Shown in pieces: positions 57,256-64,000 of a DNA stretch of 64,000 nucleotides (position 1 is the first letter of the stretch; the number at the start of each line of letters is the position of its first letter). The stretch spans positions 124,001 to 188,000 of the forward strand of contig CAVYVZ010000002.1 in assembly GCA_963772065.1 (NCBI GenBank), in the 5' to 3' direction. The notes under the pieces are model-generated. The model was not told the origin of the DNA. It saw only the letters and a list, made by a program, of their open reading frames with translations, and did no database searches. The translations under genes and the position numbers were made by a program. The DNA comes from CAVYVZ01 sp963772065. Its GTDB lineage: Bacteria > Acidobacteriota > Vicinamibacteria > Vicinamibacterales > UBA2999.

Positions 57256-57261
57256 AGTCTA
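57256..57261 (-). promoter_or_regulatory. Possible -10 element TAGACT before the ferritin-like/LodA-like cluster
   Basis: TAGACT on the minus strand lies 22 bases before the ferritin-like start, inside the 82-base gap to the divergent ATP-grasp-like gene. TTGCGT 19 bases further upstream (57286-57281) could be a poor -35. Tentative. Confidence 0.3.
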
Positions 57262-57315
57262 CACTTCTCGCGCGCCCGCAACGCAACAAGAATCGAGGAG
57301 CATAGACAGAGACCT

Positions 57316-58095
57316 GTGCCGTTGACAGTGCTCTTCCATCCCCAGCCGCCACGGCCAGAGAGCTCGCTCAGCATGATTTGCGCGCGGCGCGGCTATGCAG
57401 TCGTCACCGATCCCGAGGACCGGTTCGACGCCGCGATCTTCTGGACCACACGGACCATTCGCCGCCCCACGCCCGCGCTCGCCGCCGTTGCCCGACGCGC
57501 GCGAGTGTTGAACTTCGGCTGCCGTGACATCGGCAAGCGCCACGTCGAGCAGGTGTTCTCCTCGGTCTTCGGTTACGGGTCACTCCTGTCGCCGCGAACC
57601 ATGTCGGGCCGGTGCGTCCGAAAGTCGAATCTCAACGCCAGGCATGACGGAGTGGTCGTGCGGTGTCCCGTTCGCCGCCCCAGACGCGACTGCGTATATC
57701 AGCGCCTGATCGACAACAGGATCGGCGGCGATCAGGTAGAGGATCTCCGGACGCCGGTCATCGGCGGTTACATCCCGTTCGTCTACATGAGCCGAAAGCC
57801 GTTGGGCGACCGCTTCGACGGCCAGACCAGCGTCCGCCGTGTCGCCCCGGACCGCGTGTATTCGCCTTCGGAAATCCAGAAGATCCAGCGCTTCTGTGCC
57901 GTGATGGGTCTCGATTACGCCGAGCTCGACGTGCTTCGCGACCGCCGCGATCGCCGCATCTTCATCGTCGACGCCAATCCGACACCCTGGACGCCCGACA
58001 ACATCTCGAGAACGGCACTGGCGGCCGCGCTCGACCAGCAGGCGCACGTGTTCGACGACCTGATCGCCCGGACGGCCCGGAGGCGGCGGCGATGA
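57316..58095 (+). CDS. ATP-grasp-like protein of unknown substrate
   Basis: The GTG at 57316 gives 259 residues (MPLTVLFHPQPPRPESSL). The ribosome site is poor and an in-frame start further upstream would overlap the divergent gene. The C-terminal half has ATP-grasp features: VYQRLIDNRIGGDQVEDLR, VMGLDYAELDVLRDRRDRR and IFIVDANPTPWTPDNIS (the Asn/Asp metal site). N-terminal strands (DRFDAAIFWTTRTIRRP, NFGCRDIGKRHVEQVF) would form the preATP-grasp part. Such proteins ligate carboxylates to amines or thiols. The stop overlaps the glycosyltransferase start (ATGA). Its divergence from the LodA-like cluster makes a shared pathway possible. Confidence 0.6.
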   Translation: MPLTVLFHPQPPRPESSLSMICARRGYAVVTDPEDRFDAAIFWTTRTIRRPTPALAAVARRARVLNFGCRDIGKRHVEQVFSSVFGYGSLLSPRTMSGRCVRKSNLNARHDGVVVRCPVRRPRRDCVYQRLIDNRIGGDQVEDLRTPVIGGYIPFVYMSRKPLGDRFDGQTSVRRVAPDRVYSPSEIQKIQRFCAVMGLDYAELDVLRDRRDRRIFIVDANPTPWTPDNISRTALAAALDQQAHVFDDLIARTARRRRR

Positions 58096-58952
58096 TCTCC
58101 GTCGTGGTCGTGGCTCGAAACGAAGGGACCTGGCTCCCGCGTACCGTGCAGCGGTATGTCGCGACGCTGCCCCGTACCAGCGAGGTCATCGTCGTTGACG
58201 ACGGCTCAACGGACGGAAGCCCTGCCCGTTTGCCCACCGATCCGCGCGTGCGGCTCATTCGTGGAAAGGGCGCGGGCGTGGCTCAGGCTCGGAACCTCGG
58301 CGGCCGCCGCGCGAGGGGTGATGTGCTCGTGTTTTCGGATGCGCATCTCGAGCTTCCGGATGGCTGGTGGAAGCCGCTCGCCGCTCGTGCCGCACGGCAC
58401 GGGGTTGGTGGCGTCGCCCCCGCGATCACGAGCGTCACGCGTCCCGACCGCATCGGCCACGGGTTGCACTTCTCTGGGTCGGATCTGGACGTGCGGTGGC
58501 GGTATCGGGAGGACAGGAGGCCTCATCGAGCGCCGCTCATTCCGTGGTGCTGCGGCATGATGCCGCGCGCCGTCTTCGAGGCCACAGGCGGGTTCGACGA
58601 AGGCATGACGGGCATGGGCTCGATCGACAACGAGATGAGCCTGCGGCTGTGGCTCCTCGGTTACGACCTCTGGGTGATTCCCTCCGTCGTCGTTTCACAT
58701 CTCTTCCGTCGCACGCAGCCGTATCCCCTGACGCTGTCGATGCAGCTTCACAATCGCGCGCGTCTGGCGCTCGTGCATCTCGACCTGCCTCGCCTCGCGC
58801 GATTCCTGCGGGTGAACCGCAACGATCCGGACTTCGGGGAGGCGCTTGCCGCAGCCGCGACCGCCGACGTGGGCAGGCGACGCCGCGCCGTGTCCGCCCA
58901 GCGAGTCCGCGACACCGAGTGGTACTTCAAGCGGTTCAGCACACAGGCATGA
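58092..58952 (+). CDS. Family 2 glycosyltransferase
   Basis: The 286-residue protein has a GT-A fold: ISVVVVARNEGTWLPRTV, VIVVDDGSTDGSP, GVAQARNLGGRRARGDVLVFSDAHLELPDGW (the DAH metal motif) and FDEGMTGMGSIDNEMSLRLWLLGY (the acidic catalytic region). This resembles polypeptide N-acetylgalactosaminyltransferase-like GT2 enzymes. No membrane segment is seen, so it is probably cytosolic. It overlaps the ATP-grasp-like gene before it and the kinase gene after it by four bases each, making a coupled three-gene unit. The acceptor is unknown. Confidence 0.87.
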   Translation: MISVVVVARNEGTWLPRTVQRYVATLPRTSEVIVVDDGSTDGSPARLPTDPRVRLIRGKGAGVAQARNLGGRRARGDVLVFSDAHLELPDGWWKPLAARAARHGVGGVAPAITSVTRPDRIGHGLHFSGSDLDVRWRYREDRRPHRAPLIPWCCGMMPRAVFEATGGFDEGMTGMGSIDNEMSLRLWLLGYDLWVIPSVVVSHLFRRTQPYPLTLSMQLHNRARLALVHLDLPRLARFLRVNRNDPDFGEALAAAATADVGRRRRAVSAQRVRDTEWYFKRFSTQA

Positions 58953-61685
58953 CCGGCGAGACGATCGGGCACTATCGCGTGGCGGGCAAGATCGGCGAAG
59001 GCGGCATGGGCGTGGTCTATCGCGCCACGGACCTGATGCTGGGACGGCAAGTCGCCTTGAAGCTGCTGCCGGCGGAGGCGACGGCAGATCCCGAGCGGCG
59101 TGCGCGCTTCCTGCACGAAGCGAAGGCTGCCTCGGCGCTCAACCATCCGAACATCGTGACCATCTACGAGATCGGTTACGTCGGAGACACCACGTACATC
59201 GCGATGGAATACATCGCGGGCAGGCCGATGCAGCAGGTCGTGCCGGCCGGCGGGTTGCCGATCGCCGATGTCCTCCGTTTCGCAATCCAGATTGCCGACG
59301 CGCTCGCGGCGGCGCATGCCGCGGGGATCGTCCATCGCGACCTCAAACCCGCAAACGTCATGCTCACCGACCAGCAGCGCATCAAGCTGCTGGATTTCGG
59401 TCTCGCGAAGTCGGCTCCGCTCGTCGAGCACGGAGGAAACACCCAGCAAACGCGCACGATGGCGCTGGGTGCCGGTCCCCATACCGGGGCAGGCATGATT
59501 GTCGGGACGGCCGGCTACATGTCACCGGAGCAAGTCGAAGGCCGGCCGGTGGACGTGCGATCGGACATTTTCTCGTTCGGCTGCGTCCTGCACGACATGA
59601 TCACCGGCGAGCCTGCGTTCAGCGGCGACACTCCGATGTCGACGCTGATAGCGGTGGCGACGCGAGAGCCTCGGCCGATTTCGAAGTCTCGCCAGGACGT
59701 CCCTCCTGAACTGGAGCGGCTGGTCGGGCGATGCCTCCAGAAGCGGCCGGCCGATCGCCCGCAGTACATCGCCGACGTGCGCGTCGAGCTCGAGTCGTTG
59801 GCCGATATTCTGCGGCCGGCGCCGGCGTCCCGCGTGATCGCGACGCGGCCGTCAGAAAAGCGTCGGAGACGGATCGTGACTATGGCGGTGGCCGTTGCAA
59901 TCTTCGCGGCAATTGCCGGAAGCTTTCTCTGGCGATCGCGGCAAGGCCCCAAAGGGCCGCCCCTTCCCCTGACAAAGATCACCGACGATTCAGGTCTCAC
60001 GGCGTATCCGGCGGTGTCGGCTGACGGGCGGTTGCTCGCTTACGCATCCGATCGCGCCGGTTCCTCCGGCCTCGATATCTGGGTCCGGCCCTTGCTCGGC
60101 GGAGAATCCAAGCGGCTGACCACGCACGTCATGGACGATTCCGACCCGGCCTTCTCTCCCGATGGAAGCCTCGTCGCGTTCCGATCGGAGCGCAGCGGCG
60201 GCGGCGTGTACGTGGTTCCGAGCGCCGGCGGAGCCGAGCGCGCGATTGCGGTGAACGGCCGCAACCCCCGCTTCTCTCCGGACGGCAAGTGGATCGCGGT
60301 ACTGGATAGGGTCGCCGGGAGGAGGCCAGCGCGATGACCGGATCTTCCTCGTGCCGGCGGCGGGCGGCCCGTCACGGGAATGGCTCGAGGGGTGGGGAGC
60401 GCGGTCGGAGCCAGTGTGGTCCCCCGATGGGAAGCGAATCCTGTTTCTCGGAACGCGCGCCACTGCCAAGGAATATCTCGAAGGCAACGACTGGTGGATC
60501 GCCCCTGTCGAAGGTGGAACGGTCGTACAAACAGGAGCGATCAAGCAGCTCAGGCAGCCTCCTTTCGTCTACTCTCCGGAGCCGGAGCTCTGGCTTCCGG
60601 ACAACAAAGTCCTCTTCTCGCGTCATGGCACGGACGGCGCCAGCATCTGGCAGGTGCGCGTCGATCCCGCGACTGGCGCGATCACAGATGAACCCGTCCG
60701 ACTGACTTCCAGTGCGCCTATCGAGACTCGCCCTGCGCTCGTACCGGGGGGCCGGTTTGCCTACGGCAGCATCACCGAGAGCCTCAACGTCTGGTCGGTG
60801 CCTGTGGATTCGCAGGGAAGCCTGGTTCCTTCCAAGCTTGCTCGCGTGACGGAGGGTCCGTTCGTGGACGCGGCGCCGTCTGTAACCGCCGACGGTCAGA
60901 AGATGGCGTTCGTGTCGAACCGGCGGGGCCACGACGACGTGTGGATGCACGATATGCAGACCGGACGGGCAGTCGCGATCACCAGCGGTCCTTCGCACAA
61001 GGCATTTCCCGTCCTCGATCGCGGGGCCTCTCAGCTCGCCTATGCGCAGGCTGATAGCGGTAAGTACGCCATCTACGTCATCTCGCCGGGGGGTGGCGTC
61101 GCGCGCCGCATATGCGCTGATTGCGGCTTGACGAGAGGATGGATGCCTGACGGGAGGCGGATCCTGTATCAGGCAGGGAACCCCAGCGCGTTCTGGACCG
61201 TCGACGTGTCCACAGGAGAGCGGGAGCTGGCCGCGACCTACGACTTTGGCGTGTATTCCCCGCGCTTTTCCTTCGACGATCGCTGGCTGGTGTTTCACGC
61301 CCGGATCCATCCCGATGCGACGCGCATTCTGATCGCCCCCTATCGGGACGGTGCGATCGCGCCGTCGAAGGAATGGGTTCAGGTCACGGGCGGCGAGTTC
61401 GAGGACGACAAGCCGCGGTGGGGCCCCGGGGACGATCGAATCTTCTTCCTGTCGCGCCGCGACGGATTTCGATGTCTCTGGTCTCAGCGCCTGGATCCGC
61501 GCACGAAGCAGCCGCAAGGCGGACCGGAGCTGCTGATGCACTTCCACGAAACCCGCCGAAGCATGATGGATGCGCGGTTCAACCAGTTCGATCTCGCCGT
61601 GGCGCGCGACAAGCTGCTGCTCACGCTCGCGGACCGCACGGGAAACATCTGGCTCTCAGCCGTTGCGCCGCAGGAGCGACCGTAG
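58949..61685 (+). CDS. Transmembrane Ser/Thr protein kinase with extracytoplasmic beta-propeller, with one frameshift
   Basis: About 911 residues. The kinase domain (residues 8-275) has GEGGMGVVYRA, VALKLLP, VHRDLKPANVML, DFGLAKSAP and GTAGYMSPEQ. A membrane helix follows at about 307-327 (IVTMAVAVAIFAAIAGSFLW). The outer part is a TolB/PD40 propeller (TAYPAVSADGRLLAYASDRAG, SDPAFSPDGSLVAFRSERSG). Near 60320 one extra base breaks the frame; correcting it joins WIAVLDRVAGG to DDRIFLVPAAGGPSREWL, and the propeller continues to 61685. This is the usual acidobacterial PD40-kinase design: an outside sensor and a cytosolic kinase. It is translationally coupled to the glycosyltransferase. Confidence 0.88.
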
Positions 61686-61691
61686 TATAAG
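61663..61691 (+). promoter_or_regulatory. Sigma-70-like promoter for the small Lys-rich ORF
   Basis: TTGCGC (61663-61668), a 17-base spacer and TATAAG (61686-61691) make the best-formed promoter in the window. It lies across the end of the kinase gene and would start RNA near 61698, about 28 bases before the small ORF. Confidence 0.6.
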
Positions 61692-61725
61692 GGCGGCGCC
61701 CTTGCTGGTTCACCGAGGAGATCAG

Positions 61726-61785
61726 ATGTCTGGAAAAGGAACGAAGCAAGCCAAGTCCACGAAGAAGTCGACGAAGAAACGCTAG
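61726..61785 (+). CDS. 19-residue Lys-rich peptide
   Basis: The reading frame MSGKGTKQAKSTKKSTKKR has GAGGAG 5 bases before its ATG, a promoter-like pair upstream and a hairpin 12 bases after its stop. Nine of 19 residues are Lys or Arg and there is a TKKSTKK repeat, so it would be strongly positive and unstructured. It resembles tails of nucleic-acid-binding proteins, but I do not recognise it. It was kept because it has its own expression signals. The alternative is a small RNA of about 130 bases. Confidence 0.5.
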   Translation: MSGKGTKQAKSTKKSTKKR

Positions 61786-61797
61786 CCCGCGGACACG

Positions 61798-61824
61798 TCA
61801 GGGGCTGCGACCTGCCGCCCCTGA
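61798..61824. terminator. Hairpin after the small Lys-rich ORF
   Basis: TCAGGGGC and GCCCCTGA form an 8-bp perfect stem with an 11-base loop, followed by GTGTTTCC, a weak T-run. It sits between the small ORF and the end of the converging dipeptidase gene and could stop transcription from the plus side. Confidence 0.55.
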
Positions 61825-61832
61825 GTGTTTCC

Positions 61833-62909
61833 TCACCCGATCGCGTCGCCCAGATACCGCGTCCAGTTCGCGCCAAGAATCTTCTCCACCTGCGCGCTCG
61901 TGTAGCCACGCTTCGCGAGCCCTCCCGCGATGTTCCTGAATCGCTCCGGAGGATCGAGCTCCTTGATCCACGGCGGCCAGCGCACGCGGTACACCGGCTT
62001 GAAGCTGGTCAGGCGCGGCACGTACCAGCTTTCACGCGTGTGCGTGGCCTCGATGCCGCGGATCGAATAGTCCGATGCGAGCCCGACGTGATCGATGCCG
62101 GCGACCTTCACCGCGTGATCCACGTGGCGCAGGTAGTCGTCGAGGCTCGTCTCGGCCGTCGGGCCGATGAAGTAGCCGAGCGTCGCGATGCCGACGACGC
62201 CGCCCTTGTCGGCAAGCGCCTTCAACAGGTCGTCCGGCTTGGCGCGCACGTGGTCGTAGACGGCCTTGCACATCGTGTGGGTAAACGCGGGCGGCCGCTT
62301 GCTGATGGCAATGCCGTCGCGGCTCGTGGCCTCGCCGCAATGGGAGAGGTCGACGACGATCCCCAGCTGGTTCATGCGCTCGACCACGGCCACGCCGAAG
62401 TCGGATAGTCCCGCGTTCGTCCTCTCGGTGCACCCGTCGCCGAGCAGGTTGCGCGAGTTGTAGGTGAGCTGGATGCAGCGCGTGCCGGCCTGGAACAACG
62501 TGTCCAGATTCCGGATGTCGCCTTCCACGATGGTGGCGTTCTGGAACCCGAGCAGCACGCCGATGCGTCCGGTCTTCTTCGCTTCGATGATCTGTGCGCC
62601 TTTGGTGATCTTGAGCAGCCGATCGGGCCAGCGCTCGAATCGCGCCTGCCATTCGGCGAGGTCGCGCATCGCGACGCCGAGGTTCCGGTTGGCCAGACTC
62701 GTGTGCACGGCGGTAACGCCCGATTTCTTGTAGGCATCGAAGATCGGCTCGGGCTGGTCCCATTCCTCGTCCGCGGAGAGGGCGTCGATCACGATGCTGC
62801 GGTTGAATGCACCATCGGCGTCCATCGACTGCGCCGACGCAAATCCAACGGCCCAGTGGCCGAGCCCGAGGGCTGACGCGGCGACGAACTCACGGCGGCC
62901 TACATTCAT
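61833..62909 (-). CDS. M19 membrane dipeptidase (renal dipeptidase family), exported
   Basis: ATG 62909 gives 358 residues with a Tat-type leader (NVGRREFVAASALGLGHWAVG). The TIM-barrel metallopeptidase shows SIVIDALSADEEWDQ, GVLLGFQNATIVEGD (bridging Glu region is replaced by Gln-Asn here), QLTYNSRNLLGDGCTERTNAGLS, VVDLSHCGEATSRDG, PAFTHTMC and DHVGLASDYS. The usual HxD near the N-terminus reads DALSADEEW, so the first zinc ligands differ from the classical enzyme. It may be a variant with one metal or a different substrate. It diverges from an amidohydrolase gene. Confidence 0.85.
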   Translation of the reverse strand: MNVGRREFVAASALGLGHWAVGFASAQSMDADGAFNRSIVIDALSADEEWDQPEPIFDAYKKSGVTAVHTSLANRNLGVAMRDLAEWQARFERWPDRLLKITKGAQIIEAKKTGRIGVLLGFQNATIVEGDIRNLDTLFQAGTRCIQLTYNSRNLLGDGCTERTNAGLSDFGVAVVERMNQLGIVVDLSHCGEATSRDGIAISKRPPAFTHTMCKAVYDHVRAKPDDLLKALADKGGVVGIATLGYFIGPTAETSLDDYLRHVDHAVKVAGIDHVGLASDYSIRGIEATHTRESWYVPRLTSFKPVYRVRWPPWIKELDPPERFRNIAGGLAKRGYTSAQVEKILGANWTRYLGDAIG

Positions 62910-62966
62910 GCGGGCGTAGATATCACAAAGTGGGGTAGAGTGTCGGCCTTCCTGCAGGAGGACCGC

Positions 62967-64000
62967 ATGGCGAAGGTTACAAGGGGCGAGTTTCTCAGCT
63001 TCGGCGCTGCCCTGGCCGGAGGCGTGACCGTGGGCGCGATCGGTGCCCCGCGGTTCGCGTCGGTTGCGCCTGCGTTGGCTCCAGCGTCTGTCGACGTTGG
63101 CCCAGACCTTGTCGTCACGAACGCCCGGGTGTACACGAGCGATCCGGCGCAGCCGCGCGCCGAGGCGTTCGCGGTTTCGGGCGGCCGGTTCGTGGCCGTC
63201 GGCTCGACGAGCGACGTGCGCAACCTGGCCAACGCACGAACGCGCGTCATCGACGGCGGCGGCATGACGATCACCGCCGGCTTCATCGACTGCCACTGCC
63301 ATCCGAGCGGCGTGAACGAGCTTTACGGCGTGAACTGCAACCTGCGCCGCGTGGCAGAGATCCAAAAGGCGATTCGCGACAAAGCGCAGAAGACGCCGCC
63401 CGGCTTCTGGGTGCAGGGCTTCATGTTCGACGACACCAAGCTCGAGGACGGTCCGCTGCATCGCCGGCATCTCGACGAGGCCACGCGCGACCATCCCGTC
63501 GTCATCGGCCATCGCGGCGGGCACACGTCCTGGTACAACTCGAAGGCGTTCGAGCTTGCGGGCGTGACACGCACCACGCCCGATCCGGATCACGGCCGGT
63601 TCTTTCGCGACAGCACCGGCGAGCACAACGGGCGCGTGGCCGAGCACGCGCGTGATGCGTTCGGCAAGGTCGGCAAGCGCGAGGAGTTCACGCCGGAGCA
63701 GCAGCGCGACCGCGGTCGCGCCGGCATGCGCCATATCTCGGAGCTGCTCACGGCCACCGGCCTGACGACCGTTCACGATGCGGGCGCCGGCCGCGATCGC
63801 ATCCTCGCCTACGAAGACGCGTATCGGAACGGCGAGCTCCGCCATCGTGCCTACTTCATGGTGCGCGGCAGCGACACCTTCACCGGGTTCAAGGCAGCGG
63901 GCATCTACACGGGCTTCGGCGACGAGTGGGTGCGCGTGGGCGGCGTGAAGTTCGCCGCCGACGGCTCGGCGTCGGAGCGCACCATGCGCATGAGCACGCC
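62967..64000 (+). CDS. Exported YtcJ-like amidohydrolase (family 3), 3' end outside the window
   Basis: GCAGGAGGA lies about 6 bases before ATG 62967. The visible 344 residues start with a hydrophobic leader (RGEFLSFGAALAGGVTVGAIG), probably for export. The amidohydrolase pattern follows: DLVVTNARVYTSDP, FAVSGGRFVAVGSTSDV, GGGMTITAGFIDCHCHPSG (metal-binding HxH), PVVIGHRGGHTSWYNSKAFELAGV, TGLTTVHDAGAG and WVRVGGVKFAADGSASERT. These match YtcJ-type metal-dependent hydrolases. The remaining metal ligands lie past the end of the window. The reading frame is open to base 64000. Confidence 0.88.
   Translation, partial: MAKVTRGEFLSFGAALAGGVTVGAIGAPRFASVAPALAPASVDVGPDLVVTNARVYTSDPAQPRAEAFAVSGGRFVAVGSTSDVRNLANARTRVIDGGGMTITAGFIDCHCHPSGVNELYGVNCNLRRVAEIQKAIRDKAQKTPPGFWVQGFMFDDTKLEDGPLHRRHLDEATRDHPVVIGHRGGHTSWYNSKAFELAGVTRTTPDPDHGRFFRDSTGEHNGRVAEHARDAFGKVGKREEFTPEQQRDRGRAGMRHISELLTATGLTTVHDAGAGRDRILAYEDAYRNGELRHRAYFMVRGSDTFTGFKAAGIYTGFGDEWVRVGGVKFAADGSASERTMRMST

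Overview
The window is high-GC, gene-dense bacterial chromosome that looks like Acidobacteriota, most likely the Vicinamibacteria (subdivision 6). This rests on protein types and is an inference. They include Oar-like TonB receptors with an N-terminal carboxypeptidase-regulatory domain, Ser/Thr kinases fused to TolB/TPR or beta-propeller sensors, a CadC-like winged-helix/TPR regulator, many Tat-signal enzymes, and an alternative complex III - caa3 oxidase operon. I see no rRNA, tRNA, CRISPR, insertion sequence or phage genes. No gap between genes exceeds 300 bases.

Layout. 1-7.3 kb: a sugar-acid locus with two enolase-superfamily dehydratases, a TonB receptor, an RraA-like aldolase (frameshifted) and a XylF-like binding lipoprotein. 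7.3-13.6 kb: a Ser/Thr kinase-TPR protein, a vanadium-haloperoxidase/PAP2 enzyme paired with a small secreted protein, and a DNA-binding TPR regulator. 13.6-20.2 kb: a PQQ-type sugar dehydrogenase, LarA-like racemase, CBM9-like protein, Tat-exported Gfo/Idh/MocA oxidoreductase and a third enolase-superfamily enzyme. 20.2-23.1 kb: a secreted BNR/Vps10-type propeller gene with about 16 indels. 23.2-32.3 kb: ordinary accessory genes (SRPBCC, alcohol dehydrogenase, FG-GAP protein, chemoreceptor, M28 peptidase, DinB, phospholipase D, beta-barrel, VOC).

32.3-45.6 kb is one long minus-strand operon: actABCDEF (alternative complex III), a small membrane protein, a SCO copper chaperone, coxBACD (caa3 oxidase), and a sugar-isomerase-like lipoprotein. 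It would pass electrons from quinol through cytochrome c to oxygen. 45.7-51 kb: an S9 peptidase diverging from a second TonB receptor.

51.0-57.2 kb is the part most worth attention. Five minus-strand genes sit with stop and start codons overlapping or 2 bp apart: a VioB/RebD-type ferritin-like protein, a LodA N-terminal-like protein, a LodA C-terminal-like protein, a QhpD-like radical SAM/SPASM maturase and a LodB/QhpG-like flavoprotein. I infer a cysteine-tryptophylquinone (CTQ) amine oxidase split over two chains. Its maturation set combines the two known CTQ routes, and a ferritin-like partner may act on the product. Divergent from it lie an ATP-grasp-like protein, a GT2 glycosyltransferase and a Ser/Thr kinase (57.3-61.7 kb). 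A compact 140-bp transcription unit for a 19-residue Lys-rich peptide follows, then an M19 dipeptidase and an amidohydrolase cut by the window end.

Sequence-quality caution: about a dozen genes carry a single apparent frameshift, nearly always one extra base. Some may be assembly errors. Coordinates for these genes span the whole corrected reading frame.
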